Below the pieces are notes generated by a model. It searched no databases. It saw only the letters and a program-made list of their open reading frames with translations, and was not told the DNA's origin. DNA of 64,000 bases, from NCBI GenBank assembly GCA_017134815.1, contig CP071032.1:1918001-1982000 (forward strand), in the 5' to 3' direction. A program made the translations under genes and the position numbers. Shown piece after piece: positions 15,952 through 24,300 of this stretch; positions within the stretch are counted from its first letter, which is position 1, and each line of letters starts with the position of its first letter. This DNA is from Lentisphaerota bacterium. GTDB taxonomy: Bacteria > Verrucomicrobiota > Lentisphaeria > Victivallales > Victivallaceae.

Positions 15952-16806
15952 TCATAGAGAGAAGCTCGCCGCAGTAAAGCGGTCACGGTTTGAATAATCC
16001 TGAATGGTTTCTATATCTATGAAATGTTTTGCTGCATGCAAAGCCTTGCGGACAGCGGCAGCCTGATGGATACCATGTTCAAAAATAATATAGCCACCTG
16101 GCTTAAGGTGTTTATGGGCATTTTTTATTGCTTTGAAAATTAACCCCAGCCCGCGGTCAGGTGCGGTCAAGGCCAATGCCGGCTCATAAAGCCTGACTTC
16201 TGGCATCAAAACCTTATACTCGTCATTGGCAACATAAGGCAAGTTAGCCGCAATGCAGTCAAACCTGCAGTACTGCAGTGCCGAAAAGAGATTGCTTTCG
16301 ATAAATTCGACATTATCCATATCATATTTCATCTGATTTTGACGGGCGACTTCAAGTGCGTTGATACTGACATCAACTGCGGTTACCTTGATGTCCATAC
16401 GCTCATAAGCCGCAGCCAGTGCTATGGCGCCGCTGCCGGTGCCAAGATCAAGCAAAGTTCCGTCAGCTGGAATGATTTTGCATACCTTCTCCACCAGCAG
16501 TTCCGTTTCTGGACGGGGAATTAATACATCCGGGTTGACGTTCAGGGTTAAATGCATAAAGTGAGCCTCACCGATAATATACTGCAGCGGCTCATGCTGT
16601 TCACGGCGGACAGTCATTCCCTCTGCTGAATTCAGGATTTTTAACGGTACTTTTTCATGCAGATTCCAGACCAGTTCCGGACGAGAACACTCCAGTAGTT
16701 CAGAAACAATAATTTCAGCTTCCGTACGCGGAGTTTCTATACCGACAGCTTCAAGTCTACTGGTAATATCTTCAAGCAATGAACGGTATATTACCTCTGA
16801 TTTCAT
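15952..16806 (-). CDS. prmC: Peptide chain release factor N5-glutamine methyltransferase
   Basis: Methylates the Gln of the GGQ motif of release factors. The 284-aa protein has the N-terminal helical domain, IPRPETELLV (SAM and substrate region), LDLGTGSGAIAL (SAM loop, residues 120-130) and a C-terminal Rossmann methyltransferase fold. The active-site tetrapeptide is NLPY (188-191) rather than the usual NPPY. The start ATG 16806 has AGGAG five bases upstream; a TTG further out is poorer. The gene is not next to prfA as in many bacteria; a release factor gene (prfB) lies about 20 kb away in this window. Confidence 0.92.
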   Translation of the reverse strand: MKSEVIYRSLLEDITSRLEAVGIETPRTEAEIIVSELLECSRPELVWNLHEKVPLKILNSAEGMTVRREQHEPLQYIIGEAHFMHLTLNVNPDVLIPRPETELLVEKVCKIIPADGTLLDLGTGSGAIALAAAYERMDIKVTAVDVSINALEVARQNQMKYDMDNVEFIESNLFSALQYCRFDCIAANLPYVANDEYKVLMPEVRLYEPALALTAPDRGLGLIFKAIKNAHKHLKPGGYIIFEHGIHQAAAVRKALHAAKHFIDIETIQDYSNRDRFTAASFSL

Positions 16807-17050
16807 ATTCTCCTCTTGCAAAAAAATTTATCACTGAAAATTGATATTAATTATAAGTCAGCCTGTTATTCGGCAGCATTGATTTCTGGAGCAGCAAAAT
16901 ATTGCCACTCAAATCGGTGCTTTTCATCAAGCATGGCTGCATTTAAAGCCGGGTAGGAACCTTACTCTCGCAGCAACTGCTCGCCCATTCTAAAAAAGCG
17001 GCAGAGCGCCTGAGTGCGATTAAAAACTCAGCAATTTCAATAAAATATAT

Positions 17051-17305
17051 TCAGTCAGGGGTGGACTCCTGCACAATGTCAGAAAACTCTTTTACGGAAC
17101 AGTCCTCAAGCCTTTTACCACGCTTGGAAAGCTTTTCATTAACCTTAACTACTGTTTCCGTCATACGGTCATGGGTTTCTTCTGAACCACCGGTAATAAC
17201 AAAGTTATCACCCTTGGTTAAACGTTTATGCCCGTCCTTATTGTCAAGCCCCATTCCAAACATCATCGCTTTGCGATTATTAATATCCCCGCGAGGAGAA
17301 ACCAT
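17051..17305 (-). CDS. Small hypothetical protein, 84 aa
   Basis: No family recognised with confidence. The product is soluble and charged, without signal peptide or Cys. It opens MVSPRGDINNRKAMMFG and includes HKRLTKGDNFVITGGSEETH, a G-G-S-x-E-T-H stretch, then a helix-rich C-terminus (VNEKLSKRGKRLEDCSVKEF, then SDIVQE). Composition and codon use look like a real protein. A weak GCAGG precedes the ATG. It stands alone between prmC and the exported coiled-coil pair. Confidence 0.6.
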   Translation of the reverse strand: MVSPRGDINNRKAMMFGMGLDNKDGHKRLTKGDNFVITGGSEETHDRMTETVVKVNEKLSKRGKRLEDCSVKEFSDIVQESTPD

Positions 17306-17502
17306 ATTTTATTACCTGCCTGTCTTAAAGTTAAATTTTCACGGTTTTAACCGTCAAATAAAGTATATTTTTCGATTGACTAATTTAATACAGGAACCAG
17401 TTAAATTCCAGTTTTTCAGGCCAATAAAAAAACATTGTCTCAATTTTTAAGGACTTCGGGCATTCCTGTTGCGTTTTAATTGTCTCAAAGTATGGAGCAG
17501 GT

Positions 17503-18195
17503 TTAATAACGGGGATTTTTTAATTTTCCACTTCTGGCGTAAAAACGCTTGATATCATTTCTAACCCGGTTGAGCCGTTTCCTGGCTTTTCTTATCTCAT
17601 AATCGATCTCTTTAGCAGCCCGGCGCTTGTCAAAAAAATTCTTTGACTGCTGCTTGGTATATGTGTTCTTTTTAGCAGGTCTATAATAACCGCCGCGATA
17701 AGTATAGTAATAGCCGCCGGAGGGGGCTCTGGGGTTGGATACTGTGGTATAAGCCAGCTTGTTTTTTTCATTTTCAAGCCTGGCGATCTGCTGCCTCAGC
17801 TGTTTGACTTTCTCACGCATCAAGACCAGCTGCGAAGGCTCTTTGCTATTCCAGTCCAAAGAATCAAGATATATGGTTTCTGGTTCAGCTTTTTGTTCAG
17901 CCCGCCTGGCTTTTTCAGCCTTGCGCTGTCGCTGTTTTACCTCAATATCTTTCTCATAGGCCTTTGCCTTCTGTGGGTTATAGCCATATTTTCGAGCAAT
18001 TTCAGGTTTCATCTCAGCAAATTTTATAAATATAACACCGCTGTCATGACCAACATTAATGCCGCTCGGGTTTCTGGAAATTATAAACGGATTCTTCAGC
18101 ACTCTGCCGTCTTTAAGTTTCACCTGACTGGAATTGCCTGAAGCGGCCGAGGCGGCGACAGTCCATAAAGTTAATATACAGATCAAAGTTCTCAT
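17503..18195 (-). CDS. Exported coiled-coil protein (paralogue A)
   Basis: A 230-aa protein with a signal peptide (MRTLICILTLWTVAASAASG), then a compact beta-rich segment: LKDGRVLKNPFIISRNPSGI, NVGHDSGVIFIKFAEM and ARKYGYNPQKAKAYEK. A long charged coiled coil follows, and a basic tail with YYYTYRGGYYRP. The N-terminal segment resembles a short domain common in exported proteins of Verrucomicrobia and Lentisphaerae, but its function is unknown to me. It shares this layout with the next gene (18310-19056), so the two are paralogues in tandem. Confidence 0.7.
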   Translation of the reverse strand: MRTLICILTLWTVAASAASGNSSQVKLKDGRVLKNPFIISRNPSGINVGHDSGVIFIKFAEMKPEIARKYGYNPQKAKAYEKDIEVKQRQRKAEKARRAEQKAEPETIYLDSLDWNSKEPSQLVLMREKVKQLRQQIARLENEKNKLAYTTVSNPRAPSGGYYYTYRGGYYRPAKKNTYTKQQSKNFFDKRRAAKEIDYEIRKARKRLNRVRNDIKRFYARSGKLKNPRY

Positions 18196-18309
18196 TTACA
18201 TTTCTCCTCCCAAAACGACTCCGAATTTAAGCAAGCCGAAGCGGATATGCAATCGCTGAAATTTCAAACCACAGTTCGATCAAGCAGCGTCAAATCACCG
18301 CCAGCTCAA

Positions 18310-19056
18310 TTAGAATAACTTGCTGAAAAAACCGTTCTGTCCACTTTTTTTCTTCATGGCGGCCAGTTGATTTTCCATTTCCTCTATTTCAAGGCTCTTG
18401 CGTTCAAATTCATCTTTATATTCTTCCAGCCTGAAACTTATCTTTGAGTATTCATTTCCGAGCGAACTGACAACTTTGTAGCGTTTGCGGTGTTCGCTGC
18501 GCCGACTGCTGCTGTTGGCAACAAACCCGCCACGCCAGAAACAAGTACCGCTGTTACCTCCGGCCGGCTTCGAGAGATCGACAGCCTCATCTCTGAATTT
18601 GCTTTTATCTTTTTCAAGACGCGGGATTTCATATTCAAGCCGTTTGATTCTGACCTTGTACTCCTTAATTTTTCTTTCCAGCTCGTGGATACGATATTTC
18701 TGCATCCGCTTTTTGTACAGAGCATCATACTTCTTCTTCGCTTCAGCCTCTCTAGCTTTTTTAACCGCTTGCTGCTGCCGGCGCTTTTTAAGTTTTTCCT
18801 CATATTTCTGGGCACTTTTCGGGCTGTAGCCAAGTTTTTTTGCCACATCAACAGGCATATCTTTGTATTTGATAAACTTTGCCCCCTCATCGTGAGCAAC
18901 AGCAACACCTGTGGGAGTTTTATTCATTATGTAAGGGTGTTTCAAAATTCTGCCATTTGGCAGCTTAAGTTCATCAATATCTCTACTTGCAGCATTGTCA
19001 GCAGCGGTTACAGCAACCGCTGTAAAAATCATAGCGTATGTAATAATCTTTAACAT
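18310..19056 (-). CDS. Exported coiled-coil protein (paralogue B)
   Basis: A 248-aa paralogue of the adjacent gene: signal peptide (MLKIITYAMIFTAVAVTAAD), the same short domain (LKLPNGRILKHPYIMNKTPT, GVAVAHDEGAKFIKYKDMP, AKKLGYSPKSAQKYEE), then two coiled-coil stretches separated by a Gly/Ser/Cys-containing break with GNSGTCFWRGGF, ending KKKSGQNGFFSKLF. Residues shared with paralogue A include G-R-x-L-K-x-P, P-x-G-x-x-V-x-H-D and F-I-K. It is probably periplasmic, with structural or binding function; no enzyme motif is seen. Confidence 0.7.
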   Translation of the reverse strand: MLKIITYAMIFTAVAVTAADNAASRDIDELKLPNGRILKHPYIMNKTPTGVAVAHDEGAKFIKYKDMPVDVAKKLGYSPKSAQKYEEKLKKRRQQQAVKKAREAEAKKKYDALYKKRMQKYRIHELERKIKEYKVRIKRLEYEIPRLEKDKSKFRDEAVDLSKPAGGNSGTCFWRGGFVANSSSRRSEHRKRYKVVSSLGNEYSKISFRLEEYKDEFERKSLEIEEMENQLAAMKKKSGQNGFFSKLF

Positions 19057-19137
19057 TGGAAAATCCTTTTGCGTTCAACAGTCCATCATTACAGTAAATT
19101 AATCATAAGACAATTTAAGACTTTTAAGCAGCTGGCT

Positions 19138-19875
19138 TCAGCGCATTGGCTGCGGCGGAGCAAAGTCGGCATCGGAAAGTTTGCAGTTCCATTCAACACT
19201 CTGCAATGTGCTTTCCACCAAAGACCCGTTTACCTGAGAAATAAGCCTGGTCGGAACTTTTATTCCCTCAAACTCCTTGTAAGCTCCAAGGAAGGTTTTA
19301 ATTTCAACAGTTTCTGAACAGGTGTCCTGTTCTTCAACCAGCTTGACCAAATAGCCGGTTTTGGTAGATATAAAAAAGATTATCGGCTGGGATTTATATT
19401 TATCCAGAGGCAAGCAGACCAACTTCCAGCATTCCTGTCCGGCAGCTTCTGTTTTTCCGGCCAGCTGCATCTTTTTGAATATCTTCTGCAACCTGACACA
19501 GGGAGAAAGCATTGTCCCCTGCAGTCTGATTTCATCGAGTTCACAGCTGGCAAGTCGGCGCAAGCCGGTTTTATTATAATATTCCCAGCCGGTTTTACCA
19601 TCAAAGGTTTTGACCAGTACACTGTCGTCAAATCTGGTAACGAATTTTATTTTATCAGGAGATTTCAAGTACATGGTCATGATTGCATTCTGAGTTCCTG
19701 ATTTAACTTTATAATGATACACAGCGCAGGAAACTTTATCCAGCTTGCCCTGTGGATCCATGCTGACCTGCATTTTGTCCATTACCGTGTCAGCGGTCGG
19801 CTTGCTGTCAAATGATTTACAGCCTGAAGCGGCGAGGCACAATGCCAAAGCGGCGAGTAGAATGATTCTGCTCAT
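19138..19875 (-). CDS. LolA-like outer-membrane lipoprotein-sorting family lipoprotein
   Basis: A 245-aa lipoprotein: signal with lipobox ALCLAASGC and lipid Cys at residue 19. The mature part shows the LolA/LolB-type half-barrel pattern (VSCAVYHYKVKSGTQNAIMT, YLKSPDKIKFVT, FDGKTGWEYYNKTG, FFISTKTGYLVKLVEE), as in proteins that carry acyl chains across the periplasm. ATG 19875 is chosen over an upstream ATG at 19956 because AAGGAG lies eight bases before it and the lipobox is then correctly placed. True LolA is not itself a lipoprotein, so this is a relative rather than LolA. Confidence 0.7.
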   Translation of the reverse strand: MSRIILLAALALCLAASGCKSFDSKPTADTVMDKMQVSMDPQGKLDKVSCAVYHYKVKSGTQNAIMTMYLKSPDKIKFVTRFDDSVLVKTFDGKTGWEYYNKTGLRRLASCELDEIRLQGTMLSPCVRLQKIFKKMQLAGKTEAAGQECWKLVCLPLDKYKSQPIIFFISTKTGYLVKLVEEQDTCSETVEIKTFLGAYKEFEGIKVPTRLISQVNGSLVESTLQSVEWNCKLSDADFAPPQPMR

Positions 19876-20257
19876 TTTTAGTTCTCCTTGCATTATAAAG
19901 AAATAAGTTGCGTAATGCAGCTTAAATAGTATAGCGCTGAAAAAGGCAAAATTCAAAAAATATTACTTTTTACTGCCACATGGTACTGTTCAGGTAAAAA
20001 CCGGTTTCGGTTAACTGTTTAATTCCGCTTGCATTTTTTAAAGGTGACTGTATTTTAACCTGTTTTAATACGGAAGACATCCGCTAAACAGCGTTCAGCA
20101 GGGTGTTTCTATAATAAATATTTAAGCACTATAGCTAAAATATTAAAAGTTTATAAGTTGCAATAATAAATTCAGGACATGCAAAAAAACAATAAAAGCA
20201 CTTGTGCTTAAATCGAAATTGCATCAACATTTGAAATAGATATTCAGGAATAATTAC
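19876..20257. other. Divergent intergenic region between the LolA-like gene and fabD
   Basis: 382 bases, A/T-rich, no gene seen. It must contain promoters for the minus-strand lipoprotein gene and for the plus-strand fab cluster; several TATAAT-like strings occur around 20130-20160 but none has a clear -35 partner. Confidence 0.4.
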
Positions 20258-21172
20258 ATGAAAGCATTTTTTGTATTTTCAGGTCAGGGAGCCCAGACCG
20301 TAGGAATGGGCAGGGATCTTTACGAATCCAGTCCGGCCGCGAAAAGAGTTTTTGATGCCGCTGACGCTGCTCTTGACTGGTCGGTAACTGACGTATGCTT
20401 TAACGGTCCTGCCGAAAAGCTGACGGAAAGTAAATACTGCCAGCCCGCTATTTACACAACCAGCTGTGCTGCCCTTGCCGCTTTCCAGGCGAAGTTCCGG
20501 GACATTAAACCGCTGGCGTGCGCCGGACTCAGTCTGGGCGAATATGCCGCCCTGCAGGCAGGAAATGCGTTTTTATTTGAAAACGGACTCAAGCTGGTAG
20601 CCCGCCGCGCTGAACTGATGGATGCAGCCTGCCGCGCCACAAACGGCGGAATGGCCTCCGTTCTGGGTGGCGATGAAGCTGTTATCAAAGAAGTTTGTGC
20701 TGCGTCTGATATCGATGTTGCAAATTTTAACTGCCCGGGACAGATTGTCATCAGTGGCGACAAAGAAAAAGTGATGGCTGCCGTCAAGGCTCTTAAAGAA
20801 CGCGGATTGCGTAAAGTCATCCCGTTGAAAGTAGCTGGTGCTTTTCACTCCCGCCTGATGCAGGAAGCTGGAGAACAGTTAATGACGGTTCTGGGAGATA
20901 CGCCGATGCAGCTGCCTGCAGTTCCGGTTTATCACAATTTCACTGCAGCCCCTGCCAAAGATGACACTGAGATGCGCGCCAACCTGAAAGCCCAGGTAGC
21001 CGGCAGCGTACGCTGGGAAGAATGTGTTCGCAACATGATCGCCCTCGGTGCTGACACCATGATCGAGTTTGGTCCGGGCAATGTCCTGACCGGCTTGCTC
21101 CGCCGCACTGATAAGGCAATCAAATTCTTTAATATTAATTCTGCTGAAACTCTGGAAAATTTTTCCGAATAA
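20258..21172 (+). CDS. fabD: Malonyl-CoA:ACP transacylase
   Basis: Loads malonate onto ACP at the start of fatty-acid elongation. The 304-aa protein has FVFSGQGAQTVGMG at the N-terminus, the nucleophile elbow GLSLGEY (Ser92), the Arg-containing ARRAELMDAA, and GAFHSRLM with the catalytic His near residue 201. The elbow carries Leu where GHSLGE is usual. It is the first gene of the cluster fabD-fabG-acpP-fabF; fabG follows 22 bases after the stop. Confidence 0.95.
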   Translation: MKAFFVFSGQGAQTVGMGRDLYESSPAAKRVFDAADAALDWSVTDVCFNGPAEKLTESKYCQPAIYTTSCAALAAFQAKFRDIKPLACAGLSLGEYAALQAGNAFLFENGLKLVARRAELMDAACRATNGGMASVLGGDEAVIKEVCAASDIDVANFNCPGQIVISGDKEKVMAAVKALKERGLRKVIPLKVAGAFHSRLMQEAGEQLMTVLGDTPMQLPAVPVYHNFTAAPAKDDTEMRANLKAQVAGSVRWEECVRNMIALGADTMIEFGPGNVLTGLLRRTDKAIKFFNINSAETLENFSE

Positions 21173-21194
21173 ATTAATTACCAAGGATTTCAAT

Positions 21195-21947
21195 ATGGGA
21201 AAAGAAAAACGTCTTGAAGGTAAGGTTGCACTGGTTACCGGTGGTGCCCGCGGTATTGGAAAAGCTATCTGCGAACGTCTGGCTGCCGAAGGTGCGAAGC
21301 TGGCCATCGTCGATATCATGCTCGATGTAGCACAGGAAACTGCTGATGAATTCAAAGCCAAAGGTGTTGAAGCTGCAGCATTTGCTTCTGACGTCTCCAA
21401 GATGGACAGCGCCGAAGAAACAGTAGCCGCTGTAATCAAGGAATTCGGCAAAGTTGATATACTTATCAATAACGCCGGGATTACCCGGGACACCCTGATG
21501 ATGCGAATGACCGAACAGGACTGGGATGCGGTAATTGCCGTCAACCTCAAGGGTACTTTTAACTTCACTAAAGCTGTCTGCCGTCCGATGATGAAGGCCC
21601 GCAGCGGTAAAATTGTAAATGTTGCCTCAGTTGTCGGCCGCATGGGAAATGCCGGACAGGCAAACTACTCAGCGTCAAAAGCTGGAGTCATCGGCCTGAC
21701 TAAAACCACTGCCAAAGAATTCGCAACTCGCGGCATTCAGGTTAACGCTGTCGCTCCAGGCTATATTCAGACCGACATGACCGGCAAGCTTTCTGAAGCA
21801 GCTACTGAAGCGTTTATGACCGTGATCCCGATGAAACGTGCCGGAACTCCCGAGGATGTTTCAAGCGTCGTATATTTCCTCTGTTCAGACGATTCTAATT
21901 ATGTTACAGGACAGGTAATCAATATTGACGGCGGTATGCTGATGTAG
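21195..21947 (+). CDS. fabG: 3-oxoacyl-[ACP] reductase
   Basis: NADPH-dependent reductase of type II fatty-acid synthesis, 250 aa, short-chain dehydrogenase fold. Seen: the nucleotide loop TGGARGIG (15-22), NNAGITRD and the Ser145-Tyr158-Lys162 active site in VASVVGRMGNAGQANYSASK, with NAVAPGYIQTDMT downstream. It sits between fabD and acpP, which supports FabG over other short-chain dehydrogenases. A TGATATTG...CAATATCA inverted pair just after the stop (21957-21996) may attenuate read-through into acpP. Confidence 0.94.
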   Translation: MGKEKRLEGKVALVTGGARGIGKAICERLAAEGAKLAIVDIMLDVAQETADEFKAKGVEAAAFASDVSKMDSAEETVAAVIKEFGKVDILINNAGITRDTLMMRMTEQDWDAVIAVNLKGTFNFTKAVCRPMMKARSGKIVNVASVVGRMGNAGQANYSASKAGVIGLTKTTAKEFATRGIQVNAVAPGYIQTDMTGKLSEAATEAFMTVIPMKRAGTPEDVSSVVYFLCSDDSNYVTGQVINIDGGMLM

Positions 21948-22083
21948 CTAAAATTTTGATATTGTTACAAAAAACATTTGATTTTTTGCAATATCATCAC
22001 ATCTTATATGAATCAATAATTATTTAATAATAGAAATATAATTACCGTTAAGTAAAATAACAAAAAACTAAGGGGGACTGCAA

Positions 22084-22320
22084 ATGTCTTCAGTTGCTGA
22101 CAAAGTAAAGAATATTGTAGTCGAACAACTTGGTGTTTCTGAGGATCAGGTTGTTGAGGATGCTAAATTTATCGAAGATCTTGGCGCTGACTCTCTGGAC
22201 CAGGTCGAACTGGTGATGGCTCTGGAAGAAGAGTTTGGTTCTGATATTCCAGACGAAGATGCTGAAAAACTGACTACTGTAGGCGAAGCTATCAAGTACA
22301 TTGAAAGCAAAGCTGAATAA
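22084..22320 (+). CDS. acpP: Acyl carrier protein
   Basis: A 78-aa acidic protein whose Ser37, in the DSL motif of [14 protein letters not shown], carries 4'-phosphopantetheine and the growing acyl chain. The length and four-helix pattern are standard. A strong ribosome site (AGGGGGA) lies upstream, as expected for a highly expressed protein. The 136-base gap before it suggests its own promoter in addition to any transcription from fabDG; a terminator follows. Confidence 0.96.
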   Translation: MSSVADKVKNIVVEQLGVSEDQVVEDAKFIEDLGADSLDQVELVMALEEEFGSDIPDEDAEKLTTVGEAIKYIESKAE

Positions 22321-22342
22321 GTTTGTTTTTGACAGTTATTTC

Positions 22343-22381
22343 AATGGGTCACATCACCTACGGCGTGACCCATTTTTTTTT
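22343..22381 (+). terminator. Terminator after acpP
   Basis: Ten-bp stem AATGGGTCAC (22343-22352) and GTGACCCATT (22364-22373) with an 11-base loop, then a long T run. It lies between acpP and fabF, so fabF probably depends on partial read-through or its own promoter. Confidence 0.88.
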
Positions 22382-22415
22382 AAATGGTTAAAAATGAAGC
22401 AGCAGGAGTCTCTCT

Positions 22416-23672
22416 ATGAATGATAGACGTGTTGTTGTAACCGGTACCGGGATCATCTCCTGCGTCGGCAACAGCGCAGACGAGTTCTGGGATGCTATTG
22501 CCAATGGACGCTGCGGCTTGAGCCGGGTCAGCAAGTTTGACCCCGAAGGCTATCGCACGCAGATTGCCGGTGAAGTAAATAATTTTGATATTTCCAAGTA
22601 TATGCCTCTCAAAGAGGCAAAGCGGATGGATGCATTCTGTCACTATGCCATCGCGGCCGCCGATGAAGCCATGGAACAGGCCGGGCTGCCAGTGCAGCTG
22701 GCTGACAGCGACATCGACCAGACCCGCGTCGGGGTTATTACCTCCAGCGGAATTGGCGGGTTGAAATCCATGTGCTCTCAGCAGCAGGTTCTCGATCAGC
22801 GCGGACCGGCCAGAATTTCCCCGTTTCTTATTCCAATGATGATCATTGACCTTGCATCCGGCAATATTTCAATGCGTTATGGTGCACAGGGCCCGAATAT
22901 GGGGATTGTCACAGCCTGTTCAACCGGCACTCACTCTATTGGTGAATCTTTCTGGACCATCAAGCGCGATGATGCTGATATTATGATTTGCGGTGGTGCT
23001 GAAGCATCGATTGTCCCTCTTGGCTTTGCCGGATTCTGTTCAATGAAAGCCATGAGCAGCCGTAATGACGACCCACTGCACGCCATGCGTCCTTTTGATG
23101 CTGAGCGCGATGGTTTCGTCATGTCTGAGGGAGCCGGGGTCTTAATCCTTGAAGAGCTCGAACACGCAAAGAAACGCGGTGCCACCATTCTGGCCGAACT
23201 GGTCGGTTACGGGGCTACCGGCGATGCATATCACATAACTTCGCCGCATCCTGACGGTGCCGGCGCAGCGAATGCGATAAAAGTTGCTATGCGCCATGCC
23301 GGCTTGAACCCTGAAGATATTGATTATATCAATGCGCATGGAACCAGTACCCCGCTGAATGACAAGTTTGAAACTAAGTCTTTCAAAGCGGCTCTGGGCG
23401 AACATGCCCGCAAGGTTTCCATCAGCAGTACAAAAGGCAGCACCGGTCACGGACTTGGAGCCGCCGGCGGCATGGAATCAATTGCCTGTATCAACGCCCT
23501 CAGAAAAGGCGTTGTTCCTCCGACAATCAACTATGAATACCCGGATCCGGAATGTGATCTTTATTACACTCCGAATACGGCTGAAGAGAAACAGCTTGAT
23601 GTTGCTCTTAATGTCAATCTCGGGTTCGGCGGACACAACGGCGCTCTGATCTACAAGCGTTTTGAAGGTTAA
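22416..23672 (+). CDS. fabF: 3-oxoacyl-[ACP] synthase II
   Basis: Condenses malonyl-ACP with acyl-ACP. The 418-aa thiolase-fold protein has the Cys168 nucleophile in VTACSTGTHS and the two catalytic His residues in NAHGTSTPLND and GSTGHGLGAAGG, followed by the C-terminal NLGFGGHNGAL. The Cys-His-His set marks an elongating KAS I/II enzyme rather than FabH. It closes the fab cluster. Confidence 0.95.
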   Translation: MNDRRVVVTGTGIISCVGNSADEFWDAIANGRCGLSRVSKFDPEGYRTQIAGEVNNFDISKYMPLKEAKRMDAFCHYAIAAADEAMEQAGLPVQLADSDIDQTRVGVITSSGIGGLKSMCSQQQVLDQRGPARISPFLIPMMIIDLASGNISMRYGAQGPNMGIVTACSTGTHSIGESFWTIKRDDADIMICGGAEASIVPLGFAGFCSMKAMSSRNDDPLHAMRPFDAERDGFVMSEGAGVLILEELEHAKKRGATILAELVGYGATGDAYHITSPHPDGAGAANAIKVAMRHAGLNPEDIDYINAHGTSTPLNDKFETKSFKAALGEHARKVSISSTKGSTGHGLGAAGGMESIACINALRKGVVPPTINYEYPDPECDLYYTPNTAEEKQLDVALNVNLGFGGHNGALIYKRFEG

Positions 23673-23680
23673 ATTCAACA

Positions 23681-23725
23681 GCGGGATCACCAAAATGCAA
23701 AAAGGTGTATCCCGCCTCTTGTTTT
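23681..23725 (+). terminator. Terminator after fabF
   Basis: GCGGGATCACC (23681-23691) pairs with GGTGTATCCCGC (23704-23715, one bulge) around an A-rich loop, followed by CTCTTGTTTT. Confidence 0.75.
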
Positions 23726-23801
23726 GCGCAGGTTTTAATTTATAGTATAGTGAAAACTATGAATTATAACCTGCTATTTGTTTAACATCGGGAGGCGCAA
23801 T

Positions 23802-24281
23802 ATGAAATTTTTAACTTACCTGTCACTAACGGCATTCATTGTAATAGCCGGGTTCGGCTGTTCACCCAAACTGGCGCAATCGCCTCTTGGCCCGGATGAG
23901 CAGAATTGGGAAAAGTTTATTAAAAAATATTATCCTGAGTGGCAGGCTCCTCAGACTGTGCCTCCTGGTCCTTCCGGCAGTGATGAGCTGCAGGCACCTG
24001 AAAACAGAAAAAGTCCGGTTCTGGCCGAAGATTTAAATATAACTGATGGCAGCAAAGTACAAAGTTCGCCGGTTGCTCTTCCAGAGAAACCAGTAGTTGA
24101 AGCTCCCGAAAAGAAAATTCAGACTTATACTGTCCAGAAAAATGACACTCTCTGGAAAGTTTCGCGAAAATTTTACGGCAAAGGCAGCCGCTGGAAAGAA
24201 ATTCAGGAGGCTAACGCCGATGTCCTCAAGGGAAAAACCAGCTTGCGACCTGGTATGACTTTGAAAATCCCTACGCCGTAA
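23802..24281 (+). CDS. LysM-domain lipoprotein
   Basis: A 159-aa protein: a signal peptide ending in GFGC (probable lipid Cys near residue 20), a Pro/Ser-rich linker of about 80 residues, and one C-terminal LysM domain (QTYTVQKNDTLWKVSRKFYG, then EANADVLKG and LRPGMTLKIP). LysM binds peptidoglycan, so it is probably an outer-membrane lipoprotein touching the wall. The start at 23802 follows GGAGG by seven bases; an upstream in-frame ATG at 23778 lacks this. phoH begins 19 bases after the stop. Confidence 0.8.
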   Translation: MKFLTYLSLTAFIVIAGFGCSPKLAQSPLGPDEQNWEKFIKKYYPEWQAPQTVPPGPSGSDELQAPENRKSPVLAEDLNITDGSKVQSSPVALPEKPVVEAPEKKIQTYTVQKNDTLWKVSRKFYGKGSRWKEIQEANADVLKGKTSLRPGMTLKIPTP

Positions 24282-24300
24282 CTGAATAAGGTCATCATTG

